Source of the DNA: Acidobacteriota bacterium | GTDB lineage: Bacteria; Acidobacteriota; Blastocatellia; Pyrinomonadales; Pyrinomonadaceae | Direction of reading: 5' to 3' | NCBI GenBank assembly: GCA_023389035.1 | Contig: JAEWFC010000008.1 | Location: 1-56,426 of the forward strand | Length of the DNA: 56,426 nucleotides | Part shown: positions 7,634 to 16,296 of the stretch, piece after piece | Position numbering within the stretch: the stretch's first letter is position 1 | How the letters are laid out: each line of letters starts with the position of its first letter | The notes under the pieces: generated by a model | Told to the model about the DNA's origin: nothing | Database searches by the model: none | What the model saw: the letters and a program-made list of their open reading frames with translations, nothing else | Position numbers and translations under genes: made by a program

Positions 7634-9925
7634 ATGTCTACTTCTGCGAAAAAAACGGATACAAAGCAAGATAAGAAAGCCGCGAACGGGAAAGGGGTAG
7701 TTGCGGAAAAAGCGAACACGATGCTCGCCGACGGATTCAATCCGGATACAAAAGTTCAACCGACCGGCAAGACGACGGCGAAAGAGACTGCATCATTAGA
7801 GACGAAAGCCGCGGCAGAAGAGATCGACAAGTACCACGGCCTCGACACCGAAACACTTATCGGCATCTATCGAACGATGTATATGTCGCGCCGGATCGAT
7901 GACAAAGAGATCCAGCTGAAGGGACAGAATAAGATCTTTTTCCAGATATCGGGCGCCGGGCATGAAGCCGTGTTGGCCGGTGCCGCGCTTGCTCTGAAAC
8001 CTGCATACGACTGGTTCTTCCCGTATTATCGCGACCGCGCGTTGATGCTCGGCTTGGGTATGACTGCACAGGAAATGCTGTGGTCGGCGGTCGGAGCGGA
8101 GAAGGATCCAAACTCGCACGGCCGGCAAATGCCGTCACACTGGGGCCATAAGGATCTCAACGTTCCATCTCAATCCTCGTGTACGGGTACGCAGGCTTTA
8201 CATTCGGTGGGTGCCGCGGAGGCTAGTTATCGCGCCTCGATGGTCAAAGAACTGCAGGATAAGATCGTCGGTTTCAAAGGCGACGAGGTTGTCTATATGT
8301 CCGTCGGCGACGGAACGACGAGCGAAGGCGAGTGGTGGGAAGCTCTGAACACCGCCTCGAATTTGAAACTCCCGGTGATATTTGTCGTCGAAGATAACGG
8401 TTACGCGATCTCAACCCCTGTTGAGGTCGGTACGGCCGGCGGTGATATATCTAAGCTCGTAGTCGGTTTTCCCGATCTGTACATTCAAAAATGCGACGGT
8501 ACGGACCCGCTCGAGTCTTACATGACCTTTAAACGTGCGGTCGCCTATTGTCGAGAGCGAAAAGGTCCGGCCTTTGTTCACGCAAAAGTGATTCGGCCGT
8601 ACTCTCACTCGCTGTCGGACGATGAAAAACTCTATCGTCCTGACGAGGAACGCGAAGCAGACGCGGCTATCGACCCGATCAAAACCTACGCGGAATTTTT
8701 GATGAACGAGGGCATTGCGACTTCTGAGAATCTTGAAGCTCTTCGAAAAGAGGTCGATAAAGAGGTTAACGAAGCCGCAGATATCGCGATCGAAACGCCT
8801 CAGCCGCCGCCTGAATCAGCACTGCGAAACGTATTCTCGCCTGACGTTGATCCCACAGACCGGCAGCTTTTCGACACTGAAGATGGTGCGGAGCTTTCAG
8901 GAAATGCGGGTACGATGGTCGACCTGATAAATCGCTGCATGCACGAAGAGATGGAGCGTGATCCTCGTATCGTCGTGTTTGGCGAGGATGTCGCCGACTG
9001 CTCGCGTGAAGAATATCTGGAGCGGGTAAAGGGCAAAGGCGGGGTGTTCAAAGTGACCGCAAATCTGCAGCGAAAGTTCGGATCTGAGCGCGTCTTCAAT
9101 TCACCGCTCGCCGAGGCAAATATAGTAGGCCGTGCGGTCGGAATGGCGATCCGCGGGTTGAAGCCGGTCGTAGAGATCCAGTTTTTTGACTACATCTTCC
9201 CCGCATTTCATCAGATCCGGAACGAGGTTGCTGTAACCCGATGGCGGTCGGATGGCGACACGAAATGCCCAATGGTCATGCGTGTGCCGGTTGGCGGATA
9301 CCTCAAAGGCGGGGCCGTTTATCACTCGCAATCAGGCACAACTCTGTTTTCGCACACACCTGGACTGATGATCGCGTATCCGTCAAGCGCTCTTGATGCG
9401 AACGGGCTGCTGCGAACAGCAATTCGCTGCGATGACCCGGTTTTGTTCCTAGAGCATAAACATCTTTATCGTCAGGTTTACAACAAGTCGCAATACCCTT
9501 CGAAGGAGTTCCTCATCCCGTTCGGTAAAGCAAAGAGGGTTCGTGAAGGCAAAGACGTTTCAATTATTACCTTCGGCGCTTTGGTAGAGCGATCGAACCA
9601 AGCGGCAAAGCGTCTTGAGCAGCAGGGCATCTCGGTCGAGATAATTGATCTTAGGACCTTGGTCCCTTACGACTGGGAAGCGATCGCTGAAAGTGTGAAG
9701 AAGACGTCGAGAGTGATCGTGGCCCATGAAGATCCGATCTCGTACGGCTACGGAGCCGAGATCGCGGCTCGTATCTCGAACGATCTTTTCGAGTATCTCG
9801 ATGCTCCTGTTCGACGTGTAGGCGCAACTGACACCTTTGTTGCGTACGCTCCACAGGTCGAGGATTTCATCCTTCCGCAATCGGAAGACGTCGAGAAGGC
9901 TGTCCAGGAACTGATGAAGTACTAG
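7634..9925 (+). CDS. Fused E1 alpha-beta 2-oxoacid dehydrogenase
   Basis: Thiamine-diphosphate-dependent E1 component of a pyruvate or branched-chain 2-oxoacid dehydrogenase complex, with alpha and beta subunits in one 763-residue chain. The alpha half (about residues 45-390) contains the ThDP motif GDGTTSEGEWWEALN ... VEDNGYA. The beta half (about 420-763) has VVFGEDVADCSREEY, NSPLAEANIVGRAVG and EIQFFDYIFPAFHQ. Residues 1-45 are Lys/Ala-rich and low complexity. The ATG at 7634 is preferred to an upstream TTG because GAAAGGA precedes it. No E2 or E3 gene is nearby, so the partners must be elsewhere. The exact 2-oxoacid cannot be decided from sequence. Confidence 0.9.
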   Translation: MSTSAKKTDTKQDKKAANGKGVVAEKANTMLADGFNPDTKVQPTGKTTAKETASLETKAAAEEIDKYHGLDTETLIGIYRTMYMSRRIDDKEIQLKGQNKIFFQISGAGHEAVLAGAALALKPAYDWFFPYYRDRALMLGLGMTAQEMLWSAVGAEKDPNSHGRQMPSHWGHKDLNVPSQSSCTGTQALHSVGAAEASYRASMVKELQDKIVGFKGDEVVYMSVGDGTTSEGEWWEALNTASNLKLPVIFVVEDNGYAISTPVEVGTAGGDISKLVVGFPDLYIQKCDGTDPLESYMTFKRAVAYCRERKGPAFVHAKVIRPYSHSLSDDEKLYRPDEEREADAAIDPIKTYAEFLMNEGIATSENLEALRKEVDKEVNEAADIAIETPQPPPESALRNVFSPDVDPTDRQLFDTEDGAELSGNAGTMVDLINRCMHEEMERDPRIVVFGEDVADCSREEYLERVKGKGGVFKVTANLQRKFGSERVFNSPLAEANIVGRAVGMAIRGLKPVVEIQFFDYIFPAFHQIRNEVAVTRWRSDGDTKCPMVMRVPVGGYLKGGAVYHSQSGTTLFSHTPGLMIAYPSSALDANGLLRTAIRCDDPVLFLEHKHLYRQVYNKSQYPSKEFLIPFGKAKRVREGKDVSIITFGALVERSNQAAKRLEQQGISVEIIDLRTLVPYDWEAIAESVKKTSRVIVAHEDPISYGYGAEIAARISNDLFEYLDAPVRRVGATDTFVAYAPQVEDFILPQSEDVEKAVQELMKY

Positions 9926-9950
9926 GCTTCCTGAGCTATCAAAAAGAAAG

Positions 9951-9975
9951 AAGGCGGCCATAATGTGGCCGCCTT
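9951..9975. terminator. Bidirectional terminator
   Basis: A ten-base perfect stem AAGGCGGCCA / TGGCCGCCTT with a five-base loop lies between the convergent E1 and M28 genes. It is A-rich on the left and has a short T-run on the right, so it can serve both strands. Confidence 0.8.
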
Positions 9976-10001
9976 TGTCATTCGGAAACGTCCGTTAGCC
10001 G

Positions 10002-11822
10002 TTATTCAGCGTCATGCGAATGGCCGACGTGGTTGATCGCATAAACGCTTGGGAACATCGCCGGCAGTTCTTCAGCTTCGACCGGGTGTCCGCAGACGGA
10101 AAATCCTGCCATACCCGAGCGTCGGAACTCGATCTCATCGAGCTCGTTCCTAAGATCGAAACCCGATAGTATCGAACGGTAAGCTACCTGGCCGCCGGTC
10201 TTCCGAGGAATCTTCTGATCGCTCATAGCCGAATTATAGGCAAAGGTCGCCATGATCACGGCCGAACGCTTTAGGTCCTCTTCAAGAATACGATCAGAGA
10301 CATCTTGGGTTGTATGCCACGATCGCGAGAAATATTCGATCGGATCTTGGATGAACTGGAAACCCGGCAATCCGACCGCATCAAACGCGAGGTGGTCTGT
10401 TCCGCCGGTGTTGTTGATAGTTACCGTGGAAGCTCCCCAACCGCCGTACGGTGCAAGCCATTGTTTGAACATAGGCCGTAGCTGTTCATTTCCCTGCATG
10501 TATATACCGCGGATCTGGCCGGTCCCATTATCCAAGTTGTAGTACGCTGAAAAATTATCGTATGCGGGCTTCTTGTTGATCTTAACCGGCGCCCCGGCCA
10601 TGCCGCGGAACGCTGCGGCATCGCTGCCATCGCCAAGAGTTGCGAAGTTTTTGGCTACATAACCTCGCGATCCGAGCAACCCCTGCTCTTCGCCGGTCCA
10701 CAGCGCGACCCGGATAGTGCGGCGGGGCTTAAGCCCCGATGCCATAATGATGCGGACAGCTTCCATCGCGACCGTTACACCGGCTCCATTGTCCGTCGCT
10801 CCGGTTCCTGCATGCCACGAATCGAGATGCCCGCCGACCATTACGACCTCGTCTTTCAGATCAGTACCTGGGATCTCAGCGATCGTATTGTAGCCTTGCA
10901 GGTCATCCTCGAAAAACTGGGTTTCAAGATCGACCGTCATTCTGACCGGAACGCCCTGTTTTACCAACCTGACAATACGGTTGTACTGCTCAAGCTCTGC
11001 AACGAGTTGCGGGATCGTGGCGGGAGCTCCTTTCGAATAGACACGCATGCCCCGTCCCTGTGTTGAAGCAGCACCAGGAGCCGCCGGCGGTAGACTGGCA
11101 CCCATTACGCGGATAGTTCCGGCATCCGTGCCGAAGCCCGATTCGACTAGAACTGCAGGGCCCTCCGAATAAATGAAGCGATTCTTCAACAGGTTAAACT
11201 CTGCTGCAGCTCGCTGCTGGGCATTCGGAACCTGCGGGGCCGCGGGGGCTGCAGGTTTCGCATTTTCTAACTCGTTAAGAGCTTCATCACTATTTCGAGT
11301 TGCGTAGGGCTTGAATATGTCGTTAACGGGGCGCACCTCCTGCGTGAGGACGATAGCGCCTTTCAGCTTGCCTCGAAACTTTTCGAGACCTGCCTCGTCG
11401 GTCGCATCAATGTAAACGACATCGGCGGTAACGGGCCCATTGGTCGATGGTGACCACGCTTTCGGATATGCTCGGAGGGCGGTGGTCTGATCGTTAGCCG
11501 TGAACATCGCAGAGAAACGCCTCATTTCCCAGCCGCGGCCGAATTCGCCCCACGGGTCAATCGCAGCGTTTTGCAGGCCCCATTTCTCGAGCTGTTCTCT
11601 TGTCCATTGGTTTGCCCGACGCTGGCCCGGCGAATTTGTGAGACGCGGGCCGATAACGTCGGTCAGATATCTGATCGTCGCCATTGCCTGCGAGCGGTTC
11701 ATTCCCTCGTCCTGGATCTTTGTTTGTGCATCAGCCGCGGGACCTGCAGCCTGTGCAATGGCGAGACCCGGCATCAACAGTGCCGTGATCAATAAAAGCG
11801 CTACGTTCGAACGTCGAATCAT
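10002..11822 (-). CDS. Secreted M28-family zinc peptidase
   Basis: Co-catalytic zinc exopeptidase of the M28 family, predicted to be exported. A signal peptide (about 1-24, ending PGLAIAQ) leads a 606-residue protein. The metal site is visible: GGHLDSW with the first His/Asp, ATDNGAG with the bridging Asp, WTGEEQGLLGS with the catalytic Glu and a Glu ligand, YYNLDNGTG with a further Asp, and GGTDHLAFD with the last His. A protease-associated (PA-like) insert occupies about residues 120-270. AGGAGC precedes the ATG. Substrate preference (aminopeptidase or carboxypeptidase) is not determinable. Convergent with the E1 gene across a terminator. Confidence 0.92.
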   Translation of the reverse strand: MIRRSNVALLLITALLMPGLAIAQAAGPAADAQTKIQDEGMNRSQAMATIRYLTDVIGPRLTNSPGQRRANQWTREQLEKWGLQNAAIDPWGEFGRGWEMRRFSAMFTANDQTTALRAYPKAWSPSTNGPVTADVVYIDATDEAGLEKFRGKLKGAIVLTQEVRPVNDIFKPYATRNSDEALNELENAKPAAPAAPQVPNAQQRAAAEFNLLKNRFIYSEGPAVLVESGFGTDAGTIRVMGASLPPAAPGAASTQGRGMRVYSKGAPATIPQLVAELEQYNRIVRLVKQGVPVRMTVDLETQFFEDDLQGYNTIAEIPGTDLKDEVVMVGGHLDSWHAGTGATDNGAGVTVAMEAVRIIMASGLKPRRTIRVALWTGEEQGLLGSRGYVAKNFATLGDGSDAAAFRGMAGAPVKINKKPAYDNFSAYYNLDNGTGQIRGIYMQGNEQLRPMFKQWLAPYGGWGASTVTINNTGGTDHLAFDAVGLPGFQFIQDPIEYFSRSWHTTQDVSDRILEEDLKRSAVIMATFAYNSAMSDQKIPRKTGGQVAYRSILSGFDLRNELDEIEFRRSGMAGFSVCGHPVEAEELPAMFPSVYAINHVGHSHDAE

Positions 11823-11905
11823 GGATGAAAGCTCCTAATAGTGTGTGATTGTTCCGGAGAGATAATACGGTTAGGATAGCCGAATTGTTTCCTCGGTGAC
11901 GATCA

Positions 11906-12706
11906 TTAGGTGATGAGGCGATAAATTCCCGTGCCGAGCCGTCCGGCAAAGCCTTCGTCGACGAGCTGATGATTGGCCTTGCCCGATTCCCAGCGGTAAA
12001 AACCGAACCGTTTTGATAGCTCTCCAAGTCCGGTTATTCCGCACATTTGAAGGTAACATCGCGCGAGTTCACGGACGGCCTTTTCACGCGTCATCCGCAT
12101 CGACATTTCCGCCGGGAATCGAGCCTCAGTTAGCGTCCAGATGTAGGTAAACTTTGGATGATACAAAACCTCCTGTGGTACGACTTTCATCCGCCGTTGC
12201 AGCTCGTCGATCGCGTTGGTAAGGTATTTCTTTTCGGCGAATCCGCACTCTGAACGGAGATCGGCGGTCGCCATTTCCCACTCTTTTCGCAAAACCTTAA
12301 GGACGAGCCGGGCATTCGGCGAGAGCTCTGCGGATTCAGCCTTTTTTGTACAGCCCCAGATCGCGTTGAACACGGGGATCATACGTGGTGCAACGAACAT
12401 CGAGTTCCCCTTTATTAGCTTACCGTAATACACATTCCCGCGCGCGATCACCTCGTCTTTCAGTACCCACGCGCTGCTGGCTTCCGGGTCTTTCTGTACG
12501 TTCCGGGGCATGTGGGCATCGCGCCGGCCGCACACGGCGATGTAAACGGAGGGCAGTACCTTTCGTGCATCGGTGAGGCCGAGGCAGAATCCCAGATCTT
12601 CTACCATCGCTTCTACATCCACGGCCGTCTCAACCCGCAGATCCTCATTACGCCGCCATTTGCGGTCGCGATATTGTTCGATCTGCTCAGGAACCGAGAA
12701 CGCCAT
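11906..12706 (-). CDS. Winged-helix-like protein, possibly AlkZ-related
   Basis: A 266-residue soluble protein I cannot assign firmly. It contains a segment like the minor-groove-facing part of AlkZ/YcaQ-type HTH_42 proteins: GNVYYGKLIKGNSMFV, then LSPNARLVLKVLRKEWEMATADLRSE resembling a winged helix, and a third helical block near the C-terminus (RELARCYLQMCGITGLGELSKRF in outline). The AlkZ catalytic QxQ motif is not evident. A role in DNA binding or base-damage handling is only a suggestion. It lies alone between the M28 and glycine-zipper genes on the same strand, with weak RBS signals. Confidence 0.6.
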   Translation of the reverse strand: MAFSVPEQIEQYRDRKWRRNEDLRVETAVDVEAMVEDLGFCLGLTDARKVLPSVYIAVCGRRDAHMPRNVQKDPEASSAWVLKDEVIARGNVYYGKLIKGNSMFVAPRMIPVFNAIWGCTKKAESAELSPNARLVLKVLRKEWEMATADLRSECGFAEKKYLTNAIDELQRRMKVVPQEVLYHPKFTYIWTLTEARFPAEMSMRMTREKAVRELARCYLQMCGITGLGELSKRFGFYRWESGKANHQLVDEGFAGRLGTGIYRLIT

Positions 12707-12752
12707 TGCTCGTGAATGTTACTGCCGTAGCGAAATCTTGTCCAGACTGCGC

Positions 12753-12780
12753 AAAAAAGGCGAAAGCATGAGCTTCCGCC
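12753..12780 (-). terminator. Terminator of the glycine-zipper protein gene
   Basis: Read on the minus strand, GGCGGAAGC and GCTTTCGCC form a nine-base stem (one mismatch) with a four-base loop, followed by six T residues (A-run at 12753-12758). Confidence 0.8.
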
Positions 12781-12803
12781 TTTGAAATGCTGATCGTATG
12801 CTT

Positions 12804-14477
12804 TTAATTAGGACGTATCGGCGACGACGACTGTATTGTAACGGTCGTACCCGGCATCAGCCGAAGGTCGTCACGGCCCATCAGGGGTACTGACCCGGCT
12901 CCCGCACCCCCGCCAATGATCGCGCCTAACACAGCTCCTTTTCCCCCGCCCGCTATTGCACCGATCAGCGCGCCCAAACCCGCTCCGATCCCGCCGCGTT
13001 TCGCAGTCTCTCTCGTCTGACTATCACCTTGCGCGGTGCCTTCGTTGTCGACCCGGATGTTTTTTCCGTTCAGATCTTTGATCGATTGGACGCTGCCGGA
13101 GAAGTCATACGCCTTGCCGTCGCGGAGAGTGATGCGTTCAAAGTTGAATGTCACGTTCGGCCTTCCTGATACCTGGCCGGAGCGACCGACGCCGGAGATG
13201 TAGCCTTCGATCACGGCTCCGCGATATTCCATGGGCTCCTGGACGGTCATGCGAAAGCGGTCATTGGTCTGCGAGACCTTTGTGTCGATCTGCGTGTCGA
13301 GCACGCCCGTTACGATCGTACCGTTCGGGATAAGGAACGCCCCGATTCGCGGCTGGCTTAGCGTCGGGTTACGGCTTGTGCCGGTCCGCTGGCCGGTGGG
13401 ATAAGAGCCCGGACGGTCGGCGGGATCGTTTGACGAATACGCCCCGTCATTGTCTGACGGATAATTTGAACTGCTCGACGCGACATCGCCGGGCAGCTGC
13501 GAATCGTCGATCCCCAGGCCGGCCACGTCGGCTGATTTCGTGTAAACACTGTCTGCAAAGACGGTCTCGCTGAGGTATTCGGTCGTGATGCGTCGCGTCA
13601 CTTTCAGCCCGCGGCCGCCGTCTTGCGAGGCAAATGTAACAGTATAATCGGTCTCGCCGCCGAGGCTTGAGACCACCAGCTCGTCTCCCCGAAGCGTTGC
13701 GCGAACTCTTAGCGTGCGGCCGTCGACCGACTCGGTCTTCTCCGTTCCGTCAGCGGTAAATGAGATGGGTTGGCCGGTCGTCGAGGCCAGCGTCACATAA
13801 TTTCCGCGAACGCTGATGGCGATCTGCTGTGGAGCTTCTAGTTTCGATTGCAGGTCCTGACGCTGTGCGCCGCTGACCTGCACGCCTCTGACGATATCCG
13901 CGGCCCGCTCGCTGCGGCCGAGGTCAATGTCGTAGGTCCCGGTTAGCGAAGACGAGCTATAACCGGCATTTCCCGGCATCGACGGCATGTTGTAATCGTC
14001 GTCTCGAGACGGCAGATCTCGGCGCACATTCGAGATGCGGCCGCTAAAATCGGGCGTTATGCCGTAATTTGAGCCCAGCCTGCTGATCAGGTTCTTCACG
14101 TCTCGCCAAGCGTTCTCGATCGTGCGATTGGCAACATTTCCGGCCATCAGCCCTTCAATGTCGCGGGCCGCGGTCACTATATCTTCGACGTCATTGCGGT
14201 TTTCCCGCCGCATCTGCAGATTGTTCTCAAACGCTGTGATCGCTGATCTTAGCGAATCCAGCGACGACTGAGTATCCTCAATGCTCTGACGCGAACTCGA
14301 CGTGGTCCGCATCTGATACGTCAGGTTATACGCGAGATCGTCGACCTTTGCGTTAAGGTTTCGGACGATGTCGCGGACCTCGCGGCTGTTTGGCCGCTGT
14401 GCCGAAGCCTCGCCGACGAGCCCGATCGCCAGCAGGGCAAAAAGGACAGAAAGTGAAAAGCGCTTGAAATGTTGCAT
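12804..14477 (-). CDS. Secreted protein with C-terminal glycine zipper
   Basis: An exported or envelope protein of 557 residues, function unknown. Signal peptide about 1-26 (MQHFKRFSLSVLFALLAIGL...); the ATG at 14477 follows GGGAG and removes ten leading residues of a longer frame. The N-terminal third is alpha-helical with heptad-like character (about 35-160). The middle has beta-rich repeats and a Ser/Asn/Pro-rich linker. Around residues 385-475 a beta domain starting AFLIPNGTIVTGVLD recalls beta-barrel folds of TrbI/VirB10-like proteins. The C-terminus has a Gly/Ala zipper (GGIGAGLGALIGAIAGG, about 495-530), suggesting membrane insertion or oligomerisation. Confidence 0.7.
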   Translation of the reverse strand: MQHFKRFSLSVLFALLAIGLVGEASAQRPNSREVRDIVRNLNAKVDDLAYNLTYQMRTTSSSRQSIEDTQSSLDSLRSAITAFENNLQMRRENRNDVEDIVTAARDIEGLMAGNVANRTIENAWRDVKNLISRLGSNYGITPDFSGRISNVRRDLPSRDDDYNMPSMPGNAGYSSSSLTGTYDIDLGRSERAADIVRGVQVSGAQRQDLQSKLEAPQQIAISVRGNYVTLASTTGQPISFTADGTEKTESVDGRTLRVRATLRGDELVVSSLGGETDYTVTFASQDGGRGLKVTRRITTEYLSETVFADSVYTKSADVAGLGIDDSQLPGDVASSSSNYPSDNDGAYSSNDPADRPGSYPTGQRTGTSRNPTLSQPRIGAFLIPNGTIVTGVLDTQIDTKVSQTNDRFRMTVQEPMEYRGAVIEGYISGVGRSGQVSGRPNVTFNFERITLRDGKAYDFSGSVQSIKDLNGKNIRVDNEGTAQGDSQTRETAKRGGIGAGLGALIGAIAGGGKGAVLGAIIGGGAGAGSVPLMGRDDLRLMPGTTVTIQSSSPIRPN

Positions 14478-14643
14478 GATCCGTCTCCCGGGAAATGATA
14501 ACCGCATAGGCGCACCTTGCGCCCACGGTCATTTGAAGCATTTTTCGTACCATGCGTTGGTTATCCATACACTGTGCATTTCAAAATGACCCGCTGTGGT
14601 AAGATTTGCTGTAAAGCATTACGTGCACTAGGCGATCACAAAT

Positions 14644-15075
14644 ATGGCTGAAAACGACTACAAGGCGACAGTTAGCTACGCCGGCGACGAGATGTTCATC
14701 GGCACCTCACCCGGCAACGTTTCGGTAGCTATTGATACGAAAGGAGATAGGAAATCGGCCCCGACACCGATGGAGATGCTGCTGATGTCGGTCGCGGGCT
14801 GCACCGCCGCCGATGTGATCTCGATACTGCTCAAAAAGCGGCAGCAGGTCACCGATTACCGCGTCGAGGTCACCGGCACGCGTGCCGAGGAGCACCCGCG
14901 AAAATACACCCACTTCGCCGTTCACCATATCGTGCACGGACGTAGCGTTTCGGAAAAGGCAGTCGCCGACGCCATCGAACTCTCCGACACCAAATACTGC
15001 TCCGTCGCCGCCACCGTCCGCCCAACCGCCCAGATCATCACGACCTACGAGATCATCGAGACCGCGGTTGGCTAA
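14644..15075 (+). CDS. OsmC family protein
   Basis: OsmC/Ohr-superfamily protein of 143 residues, expected to reduce organic hydroperoxides or act in osmotic/thiol stress through a Cys pair. Both conserved cysteines are present: Cys in VAGCTAADV (about residue 53) and Cys in KYCSVAATV (about residue 119). The length is typical. No signal peptide, so cytosolic. The start at ATG 14644 lacks a clear Shine-Dalgarno sequence. Whether it is OsmC or YhfA-like cannot be settled by eye. It stands alone, upstream of a repeat-rich region. Confidence 0.9.
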   Translation: MAENDYKATVSYAGDEMFIGTSPGNVSVAIDTKGDRKSAPTPMEMLLMSVAGCTAADVISILLKKRQQVTDYRVEVTGTRAEEHPRKYTHFAVHHIVHGRSVSEKAVADAIELSDTKYCSVAATVRPTAQIITTYEIIETAVG

Positions 15076-15103
15076 CACGGGGCTGGGTTTTTCCAGAAAT
15101 AGC

Positions 15104-15199
15104 GTCCAGCCCCGCGGTCTGGGGCTCTAGCACTGCGGTTTTAGGCTTCAGCCCTGCGATCTGCGGAGTCCAGCCCCGGGCGTCCGGATTCAGCCCTTT
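15104..15199. repeat. Degenerate 21-bp tandem repeat
   Basis: Four full 21-bp units (15104-15124, 15125-15145, 15146-15166, 15167-15187) and a partial fifth, with a consensus like nTCCAGCCCTGCGGTCTGGGG. Read on the minus strand they translate to a heptad pattern (GLNPDAR, GWTPQIA, GLKPKTA, VLEPQTA), which explains an open minus frame here. I treat it as non-coding intergenic DNA. Confidence 0.7.
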
Positions 15200-15405
15200 G
15201 CTCGACAACGTCCACGACGATCGCATTGATAACCGGTGTATCAAGCTGCGCTGAATTGCGGCGAGAACGGGTTCGATGATCGCCTCTATGATCGTTGTCA
15301 TTTGGATATGCATCGTAGTCGCGATAAGGCCGCCGAATTCGATCGACAAATTGTTTACATCGCGTAGCCAACGGTTTGTCGAATCGCCGGGCGGCGTCGC
15401 TTACC

Positions 15406-15497
15406 GACGGTTGAATTGTCGCTACGCGACAGGAAAACAATTCAACCGTGTCCGTGGGTTCTCACCCACGGCTACATTGATGGTGCCGCTACGCGGC
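15406..15497 (+). repeat. REP-like hairpin element, copy A
   Basis: A 92-bp element containing GTCGC-TAC-GCGAC, then CCGTGGGT-TCTC-ACCCACGG, then GCCGC-TAC-GCGGC, each a near-perfect hairpin. A direct copy (B) occurs at 16109-16199 and a partial inverted copy (C) at 16032-16073, so three copies bracket the gene at 15569. Confidence 0.85.
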
Positions 15498-15568
15498 AGT
15501 TACGTATTATACTTGCAACATAGTTGCGGGAATGATATACCTGTTTCGTTGGAGGGAACGAGGTTGTT

Positions 15569-15955
15569 ATGAATGAGGTTTGGAAAAAATGCCCGCGGGG
15601 CGATGCGGCGGGACGTTGGGCACGGCCGTACGTGACGATGAATAAACGCGGCTACATCGTGATGAGCCGGAAAACGTTCGAGAATATAAAGGAGCCGGAA
15701 GCGGTCTGCCTGTATTTCGACCCGGTGAACAGCCGGATCGGGATAGAGCCCGCACGTCCGGGAGTAGAGGACGCCTATCCGGTCGCAAAGCAGGGTCGGC
15801 ACGGCGGGCGGTTGATACGGGCACACCGCCTGATGGTGGAATTCGGTATCGAGATCGCCGACACGATCAAGTTCGTCGACATCACACAAAACCCAGAAGG
15901 GATGCTGGTCTTCGACCTGCGAACCGCCCAGGCCCGTCAGAAGGCGAGCCGGTAA
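15569..15955 (+). CDS. Orphan 128-residue protein
   Basis: Not recognised as a named family. A small soluble protein with no signal peptide, membrane segment or Cys motif. It opens with a basic region, then TMNKRGYIVMSRKTFENI, a beta-helix pattern that could bind nucleic acid (AbrB/MraZ-like shape), then YFDPVNSRIGIEPARPG, and ends with MLVFDLRTAQARQKASR. GAGG lies five bases and GGAGGG twelve bases before the ATG. It is bracketed by REP-like elements on both sides, which could be chance, insertion hot-spotting, or past mobilisation of the cassette. Confidence 0.6.
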   Translation: MNEVWKKCPRGDAAGRWARPYVTMNKRGYIVMSRKTFENIKEPEAVCLYFDPVNSRIGIEPARPGVEDAYPVAKQGRHGGRLIRAHRLMVEFGIEIADTIKFVDITQNPEGMLVFDLRTAQARQKASR

Positions 15956-16031
15956 GCGGCAGATCTGCGTTTTGAATCGCGTGATCGTGGTCGGTTCAGG
16001 CGGCGCATGGCGTGGGAGAATGAGGATTTAC

Positions 16032-16073
16032 GATCGCGTAGCGATAGTGTGATGGTAGCCGTGGGTGAGAACC
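16032..16073 (-). repeat. REP-like element, partial inverted copy C
   Basis: ATCGC-GTA-GCGAT followed by CCGTGGGTGAGAACCCACGG: the reverse complement of the second half of copies A and B. It lies between the orphan gene and copy B. Confidence 0.75.
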
Positions 16074-16108
16074 CACGGTAATTTCGATGTGAGAATGCGT
16101 CGCGTCAC

Positions 16109-16199
16109 GACGGTTGAATTGTCGCTACGCGACAGGTCGGTTGTTCGACGTTTCCGTGGGTTGTCACCCACGGCTACATTGACCGTGCCGCTACGCGGC
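16109..16199 (+). repeat. REP-like hairpin element, copy B
   Basis: A 91-bp direct copy of A: same start GACGGTTGAATTGTCGCTAC, same CCGTGGGT/ACCCACGG hairpin and same terminal GCCGC-TAC-GCGGC. The segment between the first and second hairpins has diverged, while the hairpins are conserved. Confidence 0.85.
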
Positions 16200-16296
16200 G
16201 AAATTTCGGTCTGCCTCCGGCGTGAGAGTGGGTGCGAACGGCATTGGGTGATATCGGAACGGGTTGGGCGGACATTTGTTATTATGTGAAGACCTT

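Larger units (their letters stand above)
15076..15568. other. Repeat-rich intergenic region
   Basis: About 490 bp with no convincing gene. It holds the 21-bp tandem repeat, then about 200 bp without recognisable signals, then REP-like copy A and a putative promoter (TTGCAA at 15513, TATACC at 15536) for the orphan gene at 15569. Minus-strand open frames here are made of repeats and were not called. Confidence 0.6.
15956..16296. other. Intergenic region with REP-like copies B and C
   Basis: About 340 bp between the orphan gene and the HEAT-cyclophilin gene. Besides copies C and B it contains a short stretch before the ATG at 16297 with no clear Shine-Dalgarno or promoter. No gene was found. 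Confidence 0.6.

Noticed and set aside
15053..15440. Open minus-strand frames over the repeats
   Set aside because: They are produced by the 21-bp repeat and the REP-like element; no start signal or family match is seen.
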